Source of the DNA: Hermatobates lingyangjiaoensis
Lineage: Eukaryota > Arthropoda > Insecta > Hemiptera > Hermatobatidae
Assembly (NCBI GenBank): GCA_026182355.1
Contig: JAPFBL010000049.1
Coordinates: forward strand, 5,105,001-5,169,000
Direction: 5' to 3'
DNA length: 64,000 nucleotides
Shown here: one piece after another, positions 1-13,900 of the stretch
How the letters are laid out: each line of letters starts with the position of its first letter
Position numbering within the stretch: the stretch's first letter is position 1
Program-made: the position numbers and the translations under genes
Notes under the pieces: model-generated
Seen by the model: the letters and a program-made list of their open reading frames with translations, nothing else
What the model was told of the DNA's origin: nothing
The model's database searches: none

Positions 1-3000
1 AAAGTCATGGTCTTCTGTTTATTGTCAACATCTAATTTGTTGGAGAATATAAACTTCTATTTATAATATTCAAAATTTTCACTTATAAAAATATAATAAA
101 TATTCATTTGGTTCTCTTCGTTGTTATCGATTCAAAAATTATAAAAAAAACTGAATTAATTTTATATCCTCTATTTTTGTTGTTGCCCTTCTAATACTGT
201 TGCGATCATTGTATCATAATTCACATCTTCAAAGGATTCACCACTCCTTAAAATATCTTCAGTTCATACAATAAATTCTAAGAATAACAAATTGTTAAAA
301 CATATTCAATTTATAAAGTTAGACAAGTAATTATCTATGTTTAAAAATATTTGATTGGAGAGTTCATAGTAATATAAATACTAATAACATTAAAAACAGT
401 CAATAGCTAGTGTATTTCACTATTAGAGTTAGAGAAGATAAAACTTCATACTCAATTACATGCTCAGATTTATTATGAATCCTTTAATTTGTATCCTGGA
501 ATTGGTAGTTTAAAGTTGAGAAATGGAAATGAAACTGCTATAATATATTAAAATTACAAAAATGAAACTTATTATCACGACTATGTAATAACTTTAGTCT
601 TAACTGTGTCACTTGTTTTACGGAAGTAATCCTGGGTTGATATTCTAAACTTTTAAATATTTCTAACTTTTACCACTCACTGTTTTTTCTCATTAAAGAT
701 AATCAACAAATTCATCAGTTTTTTCTTGTGACTGTCTTTTATTTCAAGTACTCACTTTTTCGCTTTTTTTAAATATTTCAAACTTGATTACTGTAGAAAA
801 AAAAATAATATTTCAGACTTTTATGAGAGCTGTAATAGTTTTGAGGTTTTTGAGAAATATGTGAAGGTATAGAAGGGTCTGTTGTGGAGGTAGTTTGAGG
901 TGATGGTGGTCGCTGGTAGCTAGTTGAGAAAGCGGGGATGTCAAAGGAAAAAGAAAGTGTCGGTGGGCTGGTGCGGGTAGCCCAGCTGCCCATGCCTCTA
1001 CCCGCCACTCATTCTACCTTGTGTGGCCTTTTTTTTTAGACTGCTTGCTCAAGGCTTCTTATCCGGCTCCACAGCCATCTAAGTTGCTTATTTCTCTCAC
1101 AGGAAAGCTACTATCTCGAGAACCTTAACTTCAGATTTATTTGAAATTGATTAGCTAACGAACAATTATTCATTTTTTATTTTTTTTTTTTCTAAAACAG
1201 TTTCCCTTTAAACTCATAATGAACGTTTATTCAAGAAATGAAATTCTTACAATAGGAAGATCAAAGAATTAGTAACAATACTTAGTTCACCAAAAATGAA
1301 AACCACAAACAGTCTTCACATAAAGGAAGTTTCATTTATCAAATATTTCCTTATATGGTTAAATACCATATAGTAACAGGCTATACAACTTAGAACACAC
1401 AAAATCGTTTAATAACAACTTCCTGTTTTTTTTGTGTTTGTATTGTTTTTTTTTATAACTGGGTAAATAATCATATTAGTTCTGTTTGTTAGTTACAAGT
1501 AGAAAAAAAAAACAAAATAACTTTAAGCCAAGTTACTATTTAATTTACAAGTTAAACTTATGAGAATTCAAGATAAGGCATGTGTCATTGTCCTCAATGA
1601 TACATAGATTACTAATTAATTTTATTTCAATTTTCCTGTAGCAAGTAAAAATAATGTGCGCTCTCTTCGTTTAAGCCTTATTAAATACGAGTATAGTAAC
1701 TTATACTTTGTAACTACATTCATTGTAGTTCTTATCGTTTGATGGCCTTTCCTCCTGCCTCTCGTAAGTCCACCTCTTTGATTCCTTCCTTTTCTACATC
1801 TAATCACTCTTTGATAAAGCATGTGTCATAGAGTTGTGAAAATTTATCTTCGTATGTGTGTACAGCGTGAGTGACTGGATTTGTCTTCCATAAAATTTCT
1901 TACTTCATTTATAATACTGCAGCTCGCAATTCAGCGTTCTGAAAAGGAACTCCAACTTTTATTTTTCTCTAACTCTGTATCTCTCTTTTACTCTTTTCAA
2001 GGAAATAAATATTATGAATTATTCCATACCATCCCCATCTTTCAGTCATTGATATGCTGTGTTATTTCAATTTGGCTAATTAATTCCAACAGTTCATATA
2101 CAACTTCATGCAAAATTCTTTTCTAAACGATGATATCGGATTTATTTGAAAGATAACTTAACTCCAAGTGTTTATCCTAAACAAAATCTTGTAAAATTGT
2201 CACCTAAGATTTCCGTAAAATTTTTCACTAACTATTGATATTATTATTTCAAAATTAAATTTTGAATTTGAAAAATCATGAGAATTCAAAAAAGGCGATT
2301 GTTGTTTGGTATGAGTGTTTAATTAATTATTTTTTCAACCATTTAGTTAGCAAAAAAACAATGCATAGAGCAGAAGTGATAATGCTTGTATTGTGCGAGG
2401 GAGTGTGGAGACGCTTTAATGAGTAGAATGACGGTCCCTGCCTGAGCTGACCATAGTCCTCAGCCGAACAGCATGGGGGGCCTATTTCTTTTGGACCTCT
2501 CCTAACATCCTGTCCTTAGTCTCATTGTAATTCATTTATTCTAATATTACTGTTTTTTACTGCCGTTTTCCATGTTATTATTTGAAAAGTTAATCTTTTT
2601 TTACCAATCCTCTATTTTTTTAACATCTCTTTAATATCAGTTGTTATTAATACATCATGATTGTTGTTTAATGAAAACACAAGAATCAGTTGACATATTT
2701 TAGTACACGCATATAAAATTATTGTGAAGTCATCAATTTATAAGTTTCAATTCACTGAACTACTTCTAAGAACTATATTTCACTAAGAGATATTTATGAG
2801 TTTATGCATATTCTCTATGAATTGAAGAACTTTGACTTCATCAATCTCACGTATATAAAGTATTAAAAAAAATCCTGTTTTTTAATTACAATGTATTTCT
2901 AACTATATTTCAAATTTTATCATACTAGGAAAAATGTTTCTTCTTCCCTACGATACTATTGGTTTAATTGGTGACGCTCTGCAGTGTAGCTTGTCACTGC

Positions 3001-3271
3001 TTCCTAGTCGGGATAATGATACCTCGGTCTGGTGTTTCTTTTAACCATATTTTCCATACTATAGTGGTGTACAATCTCCCATTAACATATACATTCAACC
3101 TTTTCTGTTGTTTTGAATGATTAAGAATTGATCGTTAATCATGCATATGCATGTCCACATTCATTTTAATTAGATCTATAAATAAGAAGAATGATCGATT
3201 ATATTATTGTAATGCAGAACACATGGTGAATGTAAACACATCGTCGCAAGTAAAGATGTAAAATGATACTT
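1..3271. other. AT-rich DNA upstream of the visible ptc exons; no gene recognised
   Basis: No exon with Patched N-terminal wording was found. A GC-richer patch at about 845-1015 has short open frames on both strands, and another at about 2390-2510 resembles nothing I recognise. Probably 5' intron or flank of ptc. Confidence 0.5.
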
Positions 3272-4000
3272 CTTACTTTACTTTCAGTAAAATATAGAGT
3301 TAACGATGAAAAAATTTGGTTTTAATATTTTGTCAGAGTTATAAATTTTAAGTTTCCCTCGGTCTATTTTTGAAGTTTTTTTTCACGATGTTTGTTATAT
3401 ATGTATTAAGGTGGGTGGGTTATATCCAAAAGTTTGTGACCGTGCTACGGGTCACACCATTTGATGTTTTACAAATTTAGCTTTTATAGAATAGCCGAAC
3501 GCTACAGTTTTAGGGCATATTGTATCATGGGAAAGTTACTTTAGTGGCCATTATGAGAATTTCGAAATTTTTCTCCGAAACTACTAATTCTAGCAAGTTG
3601 ACAGTTTATAGGTAGTACAGCACTGACAATAACTTAAAATGAAAAAAATGCATAGGTTTTCGATTACTGGAAAGGTTAGTTTTGCACATGAATATAAGAA
3701 CTTAAACTCAAGATTAAATCTGAAATGTTGTGTACACGTTACTGGTTACACTGTTAAAATTAATAATAAAATTGAACTCAAGTAGAATTCCTCGTTAATG
3801 GCTGGGCTGTATAGTTTTTGGCAACATTCCCTCATAGCCATGGTTTATTACAGCACATTTTGTGGGGTTTTTTTTGGTTAATCTATTGACATTAGAATAC
3901 TAAAATTTTGCATATTACATCTATCTAAATTGGTATATCACGAACAAAATTCCAAAATTTTGAACCATTGTAAGACGTAATATAGTGTTAAAAGGGCAAA
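3272..4000 (-). repeat. family A repeat, inverted partial copy
   Basis: Starts with a degraded terminal repeat (tactttactttcagtaaaat). It then matches, in reverse order, the tail of the complete copies: a gtgggtgggt stretch with tatccaaaagttt, a ctactaattcta core and a ttacagcacattttgtg segment. The right limit is approximate. Confidence 0.6.
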
Positions 4001-4792
4001 ACTCAATTTTGATTAATGACACCTGTTGTTGTGTTCATCGAAAATGTTTTCATCATGATACAATAAAAATAATTTGTTATACTTCAATTTATGTAAAAAA
4101 AAATCGTGATATAAAAGAGTAATTTAATATATGAAAAGCAAATCATATATAAAACTATTAGAGCAGTTATTATTATGAATTACAACGATGATTATATGTG
4201 TTCTTTGGACAGGGACGTTACATCGTTCCTCAACGTAGTGTACCAATTTGGTTAAGTATTTTAGAATAAGTTTTGTTATAAATATATTATTTATATAAAA
4301 ATATATGTAATATATTTAGTTATAAGTTTGAAAATTTTTCTTGTTTTGTGTGCGGTAGGCCTACAACAATAATAAAAATTATATTTTTTGGACGATTATA
4401 TTTAAAGAATGTTTTTAGTTCCTTAACATCAGCATCATTTTGTTAGTTCCTTAAAAAATAAAGTATAGTGCTGATCAGGAAATATGTTTTGAGGTGTTGA
4501 TGGTTTTCACGATCCAAGGTCCATTGAACCCAATTAGATTATGTCTACCCGCCTGTGACTGGATGGAAGCAAGTTTCTTGAGGACCTCCTCCTCTTCCTC
4601 GTATTAGGGGCGTTTTAAAAACAATAGCAGTCATTTTTCTGATATTTGATTTTTTTATATTTGTGCTAATAATAAATTACTCCAGTATACGCATACTGTA
4701 TACTCCAGTATACTCAAGTTGTACATTTTATAAGTAAAGGGAAAACGTTTCTCTCGATGTTTCGTAAATATTGTTGATTTTTTCTTGTTCAG

Positions 4793-4985
4793 GGAAAGGC
4801 TGGTGGATCAAGAACAGCAATATGGGTTCGTACTAGACTACAAGCTGAACTCTTCCATTTGGGTTGCCTAGTTCATTGTCACCCTGGAAAAGTGATTTTT
4901 GTTGCCACCCTTTTATTAGCATCCTTTTGTGTTGGACTCAAAAGTGCTGTAATTCATTCTACTGTACAACAACTCTGGGTTCAAG
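4793..4985 (+). CDS. ptc: ptc exon: pre-TM1 segment and TM1
   Basis: First recognised ptc exon, after a ttcttgttcag acceptor. It begins [20 protein letters not shown], the conserved amphipathic segment before helix 1. Helix 1 follows (about residues 33-52 of the exon), then the start of extracellular domain 1 ([10 protein letters not shown]). It ends in phase 1 before gtatct. The phase-0 start means an upstream exon must supply the N-terminus. Confidence 0.95.
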
Positions 4986-7900
4986 GTATCTTATTATAAA
5001 TTATTTCGTTAGTAATAATGTAATGAAAAGAATCTATTTTTGTAAATAAATATTTACATGGATATTTAAATAATTACTAGTTCTTTTGGATATTCCAGCT
5101 CCATATGGTAATCGTTCCTCCATATTTGAACCAGTCAAAATTTAGTTTAATATGAAAAATAAGTTTAGCATAATTATGAAAAAAAAAAAGCATTTCATTT
5201 TGTACTCTACAAATCACTGAATCGAGTGTACTTACCTAAATTGATTTTATAAAAGCTTTTAACATACAGATCACTTAAATTTGAAGTTATTTGTTTCAGA
5301 CAAAGCGTCAGACAGGTTCAAATTTCTTAGTCCTTGATTGATTGTGTAGTCTAGATTTTGTATGGTTGACTTGAAATGGAGTTAATAGTAGTAGTTTCTG
5401 ATATTAAAAAAATGTAAAAAAATACGATCATTATAATGTAGTTTTTTTAAATAACTAGCCGCCCCGCCAGCTTCACTCGGGTCAAAAATAGCAATAAACA
5501 TTAAATTGAATGTTTTTTTGTTTAAAATACTGGTGTGCACTTTTTATCATTTCTGAACAGAGTACCTGTGCTACTTTTCAATTGAATCGTAATTTGTTAG
5601 AATTTATCTATCAAATAAAATGAATATAATTTATACTTAGAGAAAAGGTTGTTTATGATTTTATGTTATTCGTACGAATTTAGAGGAAAATAATTGTTAA
5701 CTTTATTATTGATCTGTTAATGTGGTTCCCTCATAACTAAAATGGGTGCTAAATGACAACTTTCCACCTCTAGAACAGGGCTAAAGGTGAAAGTCTGTAA
5801 ATGAGGGCCATGCAAACAGTTACTATTAATTCGTTTACTGGTCTTAATTTCACCAATCTAATAAAGTATAAACGAATGAAACGCCATTAGATCTAAAACT
5901 GAAAAGCAAATATGAAACTTGCTCGGTGGGAACATCTGCATTACTGACAGGTGAATGTCAAAATGTAAACAAATGGCAGGTTATTTCAATTCATGTAGGA
6001 ATTAACAATCTTGCCTTTCACAGATTTTAAGATTTTGAGACTTAATGACGTCATACAGAACATTATTTCAAATCAGGTTATAGAGAATGAAGTTTGTAAT
6101 CATCTGTTTTCATTTCAGATTTTCTCTAAAGCCGTTTCTTTTAAAACATTTTATTCTGAATATTTTGTTATCAAATTTTAAAACCTTTTATCGCTTCTAA
6201 CTTTTACAGATTCAGACTTGAACACGATCTAAAATATCATCCACATGGAACTCATCAAGACATAATTAGCGTACCGATTTAGTTTGTTATTAGTGTACAT
6301 GCAGGGAGTGCGGCACGTTAAAGTAATCGAAAAAGTTGAAGAAACGCCACACATTCATTAAGATTTTATTAGTTTCATATGAACTTGACCAAGAAAATAA
6401 AATTCCTCTTGTCCAAATTTGTTATAGTTAAAATAATATAATAAATATATGATATAATAAAATAAAAACTTATAATAATATAAAAATATAACTTATAATA
6501 AAATAATAAGTTATAGTTATTTGTTATAGTTAGGCAAGCAGCAGTAACAAATAGACGCAAATGTAGATATTTTAAACCGGTGTCCGAAAGCCAAAAGTCA
6601 TAACACCTGACACAAAATCTCCAGCTATATAGAGATAATAGAAGCAGATATTCTTTAAACAAACAACCGATAAATATTGTCATATTAATAACTAGTTGTC
6701 TGTTATACATACACAGTTAATTATTTTTAGAGGGTGGGAATGTAGAAAGAGAATTAAGATATAGAGAAGCGACTATTGGCGATAGCGGTGCAAGTACTCA
6801 CCAGTTGTTAATACAAACTGCCAAAGATCCTCAGACGTCTGTACTGCAACCTTCAAGTTTCTTAAGGCATGTGGAAATAATGAAAATAGCGGTCTCTCTA
6901 ACAGTAAATCTTTTTGATATGTAAGTATACAAATAGGTTATATTGATTGCGAAATTATAATTGTGGTTTTTGAGCTATTTACACTCAAAAACTGTTTAAT
7001 GGAATAAATTAAAATCCTGTTGTTTTTCAGAACTTGGCGATTAAAAGACATGTGCTATTCCCCCAGCATTCCTAATTTTGATATTCATTATATTGATCAG
7101 GTAGGAATTGGAACACATTTTATTGATCTATTCCATTTGTATTTTATTTTAACATGTAATTTTTTTAGATATTTGAAAATATCATTCCATGTGCTATAAT
7201 AACACCGTTGGATTGCTTTTGGGAAGGTTCTAAGCTTCTAGGTCCTGAAACGCCCGTTACTATACCGTAAGCGTTAAATAAGTATATATTTTTGTAACTT
7301 TAATGAAATGTATTTCTGTTTTTTTTTTATCCCATATAACTTACATTCTTTCTATTATAGCTTCTTTTATGTTGTGACTTACGAATGTTACATGCACAGA
7401 ATTAACAATGAACATTCACTGTATTTATTTTAAATTTTAGAGGTATCAAGTCAAAAGTAAAATGGACGAATTTAAATCCGTTAAAACTTTTAGAAAATAT
7501 GAGAACTTTTGGTAACGTCTTCCCTTATGAAACATTGGAACAACATATGAAAAGGGTATTATATTTATTGATACATAATTGATTTTTTATTACAATTATA
7601 TAAAATGAAAAGTTAGTGTAAAATCAACTGGTGATTTAATACTTGTAATTTACATTTAAGGCTGGCATTAGTACTGGATATTTGGAGAAACCTTGCCTCA
7701 ACCCTTTAGATCCTGATTGTCCTACCACTGCCCCTAACAAAATATCCAAGGCTGTATGGCATTTATTCGAAGTTTATTTATTTCCATATATAATAAATGT
7801 TTGGATGGTTAATTACTGATTTTTACTGTTTTCTAGATTCCTAATATCGGCTCGGAATTAACCGGTGGCTGCTATGGCTTTGCAGCTAAATATATGCATT

Positions 7901-10900
7901 GGCCTGAAGAGTTGATTGTTGGGGGTGTAAAAAAGAACAAAACTGGCCACATTCAGAGGTAGGTATTAATTACTATTATGTATGATGTTTGATAAACAGT
8001 TTTTATAGAATTATCTATTACATAGACCTGGTTTTAGGGCACATGCTCTCCAAACTGTCGTTCAACTTATGGGTGAGAAAGAGTTGCATGGATTTTGGTC
8101 TGACACATACAAAGTTCATCATATTGATTGGACTCAAGAAAAGGCCGCCTTAGTATTGGATACATGGCAGCGTCAATTTTCTTTGGTATTACGGTTACTA
8201 ATATTTTTAGTTTCTCAATTCTGTTACAAAACTATACTTCTAAAATTCATTTTACTTCTAGGAGATTCGGCGCTACATGAAAAGAGAAAACAACACCTCC
8301 ACCTTTAACATTTATGCTTTCTCTTCTGCTGCTCTTAATGATATATTAAATAAATTTTCACATTTGAATGTGACAAAAGTTGTTATCGGTTATCTCATAA
8401 TGGTACATAGTATAAATAAATCTTACTAATTATAACAGTGCTATTTTTTTTACAATTCTACAATACAAGTATGTATTTTAGTTAATGTATGCCATATTCT
8501 CTTTGGTTCGTTGGAATGACCCAGTTCATTCACAATGCAGTGTTGGAATTGCGGGTATCCTGCTTGTCTCAGTTACTGTCGCCGCTGGGCTAGGATTCTG
8601 TGCAGTGCTAGGTATAGCATTTAATGCCTCCACTACTCAGGTACTTGTAAACCAATTTTGTATTTCCTTCAGTTCCAGTTAATGTGAGTTCATTTTTGAT
8701 GATAGTATAATTCCATGTTTGAAATTATTGACGAGAAAAGGAAAGCTATTTTTGGGCAGACTTAAAGATTTATCTTGAGTAGAAGAAAATAATTTGTTTT
8801 TTATTGTTATTTGACTCAATAAAAAACAACTTAACAGTTTTATTCATATTTACTCAAGATCATTGAACTTCGACTCAGTATCTTCATCAGAGTTATCAAA
8901 GATCGTCTTAACCAAGTAATCAGACAATTAAGAGAAACATAAAAGACTAATTTCGAGAAATTTTAATGTAAAAAAGAAATTGTCTTTGTAACGTGAATAT
9001 CAATGAAATTTCATCTGAAAACGGTATGGTGTAAAGGCTTTTCAAGTTTCCTTCACTCAATAAGATTTTTAACAATAGTAAAATGAGTCAGCAGTCTGTA
9101 TCATATTCTTTTATTGTATTTAACAATCTTTCTTGTAATTATACCCATACCGTGATGCACGTCTATTGTTTCATTGGTCACAGACCTTGTTTAAAATGTA
9201 TTTCTCTGGACAAGTCTTTTGTACTAAGGATTTTGAAGTCTTTTCACAAATTATACTTCTTTTTTCACATTTGGTTTTATAATTTGAGGCTCATCTGCTG
9301 AGTCAAATGTAAATGTCACGTACAGTCATCGCTAGAACTTGACTTACTCCTTGAAAAGAAAAATATTGTGATAAAATTGTTATTCTTAAAAGTCATTTAT
9401 TCTTTTATACTTATTTAATTCTAATTAAATTACATAATATATTTTCAAATATTACGGATATTTTTATTTAATGTCCACATCATTACTTAGTAATTTTGTA
9501 TTGCCAGTTATTTAAGGTCAGTTAATTATATTTATACATTGATAAACAAAAAGCTGACACCTTTTAACTCGGTCTCATTTAAATAGTTTTTCATAGGGTG
9601 ACAAAAGTTCTAGACTTCAAATTACATTTGCTTCATTTTATTTATTCATCCTCTGTTTGAACAGAAATTATATATACATGTAATTTTTGCAGTAACACAG
9701 AATATGAAAAATTAAGGACTTTTGTAATGACTAATGTAATTGTAAATTTTGAGTCTGATGTTGTGGTTCTAACATTCTTCCCACTCTTGATTCTTTATTT
9801 AAACTACTTAATAAAGTGACTAGCAATATTGATTTTTGGTGAAATGAGGTTAATAATTGATAGGAGTACATTGAATGAACATCTTTTCTACTATCCATGT
9901 TAATATTTTTATATTAGTAACCAAATATTTGTAGATTGTTCCATTTCTTGCCATGGGACTGGGAGTTGATGACGTCTTTCTTTTGACTCACACTTATGCC
10001 AATCAATCAAGTGATAAAATGTCTCCTGAAGTAAGAAAGTAATTTACATTTCATATGTTTATCAATTAAACAAAGCGTTTACTAATTTTCAACTGTTTTT
10101 TTTTTTAGGAACAGACCGGTACCCTTCTGAAAAAGACTGGTCTCAGTGTTTTACTCACATCAATGAGTAATATGTGTGCTCTTTTTGCCGCTGCCCTTAT
10201 ACCAGTACCTGCCCTAAGAGTGTTTTCTTTGCAATCTGCTGTTCTAGTTATGTTTAATTTAGCTGCTGCCTTAATTGTTTTCCCTGCAATTATAAGTTTA
10301 GATTTAAGAAGAAGATGCTCAGGAAGATATGACTTCATTTGTTGTTATTTGCCACTGTCTGTCGAACCTATATCAACATCAGAAAATTGTATAGAACGTC
10401 CGAAGGAAAGGAGAAGAGGCACCAAAGTTTCATCTCAGAGTAGCGTAAATATTTTAATAAAATGCCTTATTAATTATTGTTAGATATTGTCTTTATTAGT
10501 ATTAATAAAATTAATACATAAATAAATTAACAAATAATAAAGTAATTAAAATAAATTAAATTAATTAATACATTAATGAATTAATTCTTTAATTAGTATT
10601 AGTATTATTAATATTATTGACATGAGTTTAAATCTACGCCAGGTTTTGACTACTTAAGCCTAATTGAAGTTGTGTTAGAAAAGGTTACCAAAATGACTTT
10701 TATATTATAACTGTGTCATGTGAATTTAATAATTCACATAATAATAATAATAATAATAATAAATTATTCTCTTAATTTGATAATTTTTGATAGTTATTAA
10801 TTCTTTATAACTATGTATTACTGTAATTTTTAATACAAATATTAAGGAAAATAATTTCCTTCTTTCTAAGGATACTTCAAGAATCCTATACACTTTTATT

Positions 10901-13900
10901 CTTGTTTCAGGTAAAAACACTACACTGCGATGCTCAGTTAAAGGATTCACCTACACATAAAAAAAATAAATGTTTAGAAGCTATTTTCTCTGGTAATACT
11001 ATGGTCTGCAATCTAGGGAATATTTATGCTTCATTCATAATAAAACCTTCCGTGAGAATGATGTCGCTGTCGGTATTTGCTTTACTACTTGGCACAAGTG
11101 TTTGGGGTACTTTAAAGGTCACAGATGGTTTAGAACTTACTGAAATAATTCCTCAAAATACCAACGAATATTCCTTTTTGAAAATTCAGGAAAAATATTT
11201 TGGCTTTTATAACATGTACGCTGTTACTCAGGGTGATTTTGAATACCCTAATAATCAAAAATTACTTTATGAATACCACGAAGCATTCATGAGAGTTCAG
11301 AATATTATAAAGAATGATGACGGTGGTCTACCAGAATTTTGGCTTGGTTTATTCAGAAATTGGCTTCAAGGTAATTTTTGGAGTGTTTTTAAATTTAAAA
11401 AATCATAATAATTTTCCTTTGTTTGATTTTAGCACATATGTTTTAGGTTTACAAAAGGCTTTTGAACGGGACTGGAAAAGAGGAAGCATAACTCAAGAAA
11501 GATGGTATAGTAATGCGTCAGAAGAAGGAATTCTGGCTTACAAACTACTTGTACAGACTGGTCATGTAGATAATCCCATAGACAAATCTCTTGTCACACA
11601 AGTGAAACTGGTTGATTCTGATGGAATCGTAAATCCAAAAGCATTTTATAATTACTTGTCTGCTTGGGTCACAAATGATGCTCTTGCGTATGGTGCTTCC
11701 CAAGGAAATTTACATCCTCATCCTAGAGAGTGGTATCATGTTGCTAATGATTATGATCTCAAGATACCTAAAAGCCCTCCTTTAGTGTTTACTCAGTTAC
11801 CCTTTTACCTTCATGGACTTACAAATACAAGTACTGTCACAAAGGTGATCCATCAAGTCAGAGAACTTTGTCAGAAGTTTGAAATGAGAGGCCTTCCAAA
11901 CTTTCCGTCTGGCATTCCATTTTTATTTTGGGAGCAGTATATTAACTTGCGACAATGTTTAATTTTGGCTTTACTATTTGCTTTAGCAGCAGTTTTTATA
12001 GTTATAAGTATTCTACTTTTTAATATATGGACCGCTTTATTAGTTGTTCTAGTATTGGCAGGAATGGTCCTGCAACTTCTAGGAATAATGGGAGTTTTTG
12101 GAATTAAATTGAGTGCGATCCCTGCAGTTTTGTTGGTAATAACTGTGGGAATAGGAGTCCCATATACCATCCATTTTTTGCTGGTAAGAAAGAAAAAAAA
12201 TTAATTTTGTTTTATTTCATATAAGCATCATTGAACTTACCTTTTAATTGTTTTTTATAGAGTTTTTTGACAAGTATAGGAAATCGAGAAAGGAGAACGC
12301 AAATGGCCGTCAGCCACATGTTTTATCCCGTTGTTCAAGGAGCAATCACTTCCCTATTATCTATATCCGTTTTAGCTTTTTCAGAGTTCGATTTTATTGT
12401 GAAGTAAGTAATTATTTTACATATTTTGTTTAAAAAATCCATGAGTTGTTTTTTCATTTATTTAAACGAAGTGTGTAAAATTATAGTAATTTTAATCTTA
12501 TCATATTATATATTTAATGTATTAGTCACGATTATTCATGTGCACAGTACATCCACAAATAAGTTCATACTGCAATCATTGTTTGGTGCATACTCTAAGT
12601 CAAGGAAAAGGATGTGACGCTGATTGCTGTTTACCTCTCAGTGCTTCGTTAGAATGGCGAAGATGGCTGGAAATCCCACCGCCTACGAGATCATATCTGT
12701 TTTTTTTTTTCTTAAATCGAAAAATACTAATCTAGACGACATTTATTGAGAGATTTGCAAAGTTTTCCGGTTAAATATTACAAGTTATTTGATAGTTAGG
12801 AGATGAAAATGACAGTTATTAAATTATTCGTGATCAAGTTCACGATAATGAACGAAGTGGTTGTTCATCTTTTGTTAATGAAAAATTAGTTCGAGCGATT
12901 GAAGAATACGTAAAAGTAAAACGTATGTTTATAATATCTGATCTTTTAATGTTGGTCTCAAAAACTATTTCAAAACAACAACAAACACAACTTTGAGACA
13001 GTCACTTAATTTTTGAACACGTTAGTACAGAGATTGTTATAACTCTCTAAGCAAAAAAATAACTACAGCCGAGAATTAGGTCGCTTATAAAACCCCTGAG
13101 TTTAAACGATAATTTAATGACATGCATGCACGCTTCATGACCAGTAAGGGCCAAGGAAATCTTGACGCCTCACAAAATCATGCCCAGAGTCTTTTGGAGC
13201 AGGCATTGTATTCTAATGGTGAATTTATTTACCGTTGGACGAAACTATCAGTGGAAATGTTATCTGTGAGACGCTTAGGAAAGTCAGCCATGCAATAAGG
13301 AATGAACACCAAGGAATGCTCGCAAACGGGGTGTGGTTTTCATTAATGAAAATGCCGGCCTCACAATGTGAACAAGTCAAGATAGCTCGTACAGGAATTC
13401 GTTTAAAGCTAGTTTGACCACCTCCTACACAGCTCCAACCTTGCCCTTAGCGACTTCCATATATTTTTAGGCTTGAAAGCCTGTTCAAATAATGTTTTAC
13501 CATATAGTTGACAACTTTTCTACAAAATGCATATACAAACTTTTGCCACACTATGACAAATGCTTACAAAATGATGAGAAATAAATAGAGAGATAGTTTA
13601 AGTTTTGTAGGTATTCGGCCTTGAAATATTTGCTATATTTGTTCTAGTTATGTTTAATACCAAAAAAAACTTTATTTGTGGGTGTATCTCGTAAATCAAA
13701 TAATTTTATCAAACCATTGTTATTAACCGCATTAAATCGATTGTCAATAATAATTGCTTAATTCTCAAGTTATAATATTAAAATGATCATTATTAAATAT
13801 GTTAAGAAATCTAATATGATTTGTTAGTAATATTATGTCATAATTTTTAGGTATTTCTTTCATATACTCTTGTCTCTTGTTGGAATAGGCCTTCTAAATG

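Noticed and set aside
941..1040. Possible ptc first coding exon (MSKEKESVGGLVR...)
   Set aside because: The wording does not match any Patched N-terminus I know, the donor is weak, and the phase link to 4793 is unproven.
1622..2126. Open frames at 1622-1822 (minus) and 1881-2126 (+)
   Set aside because: Low-complexity AT-rich translations with no homology or splice context.
6375..6710. 111-codon open frame on minus
   Set aside because: Composed of Ile/Tyr/Phe-rich translation of AT-rich intron DNA with no domain.
8069..8308. Open frame running through the ptc exon at 8038 into the intron
   Set aside because: It is the exon plus read-through; the splice site at 8186 and the family alignment define the true end.
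11871..12170. 99-codon open frame on the minus strand
   Set aside because: Shadow of the ptc exon 11447-12183 on the opposite strand.
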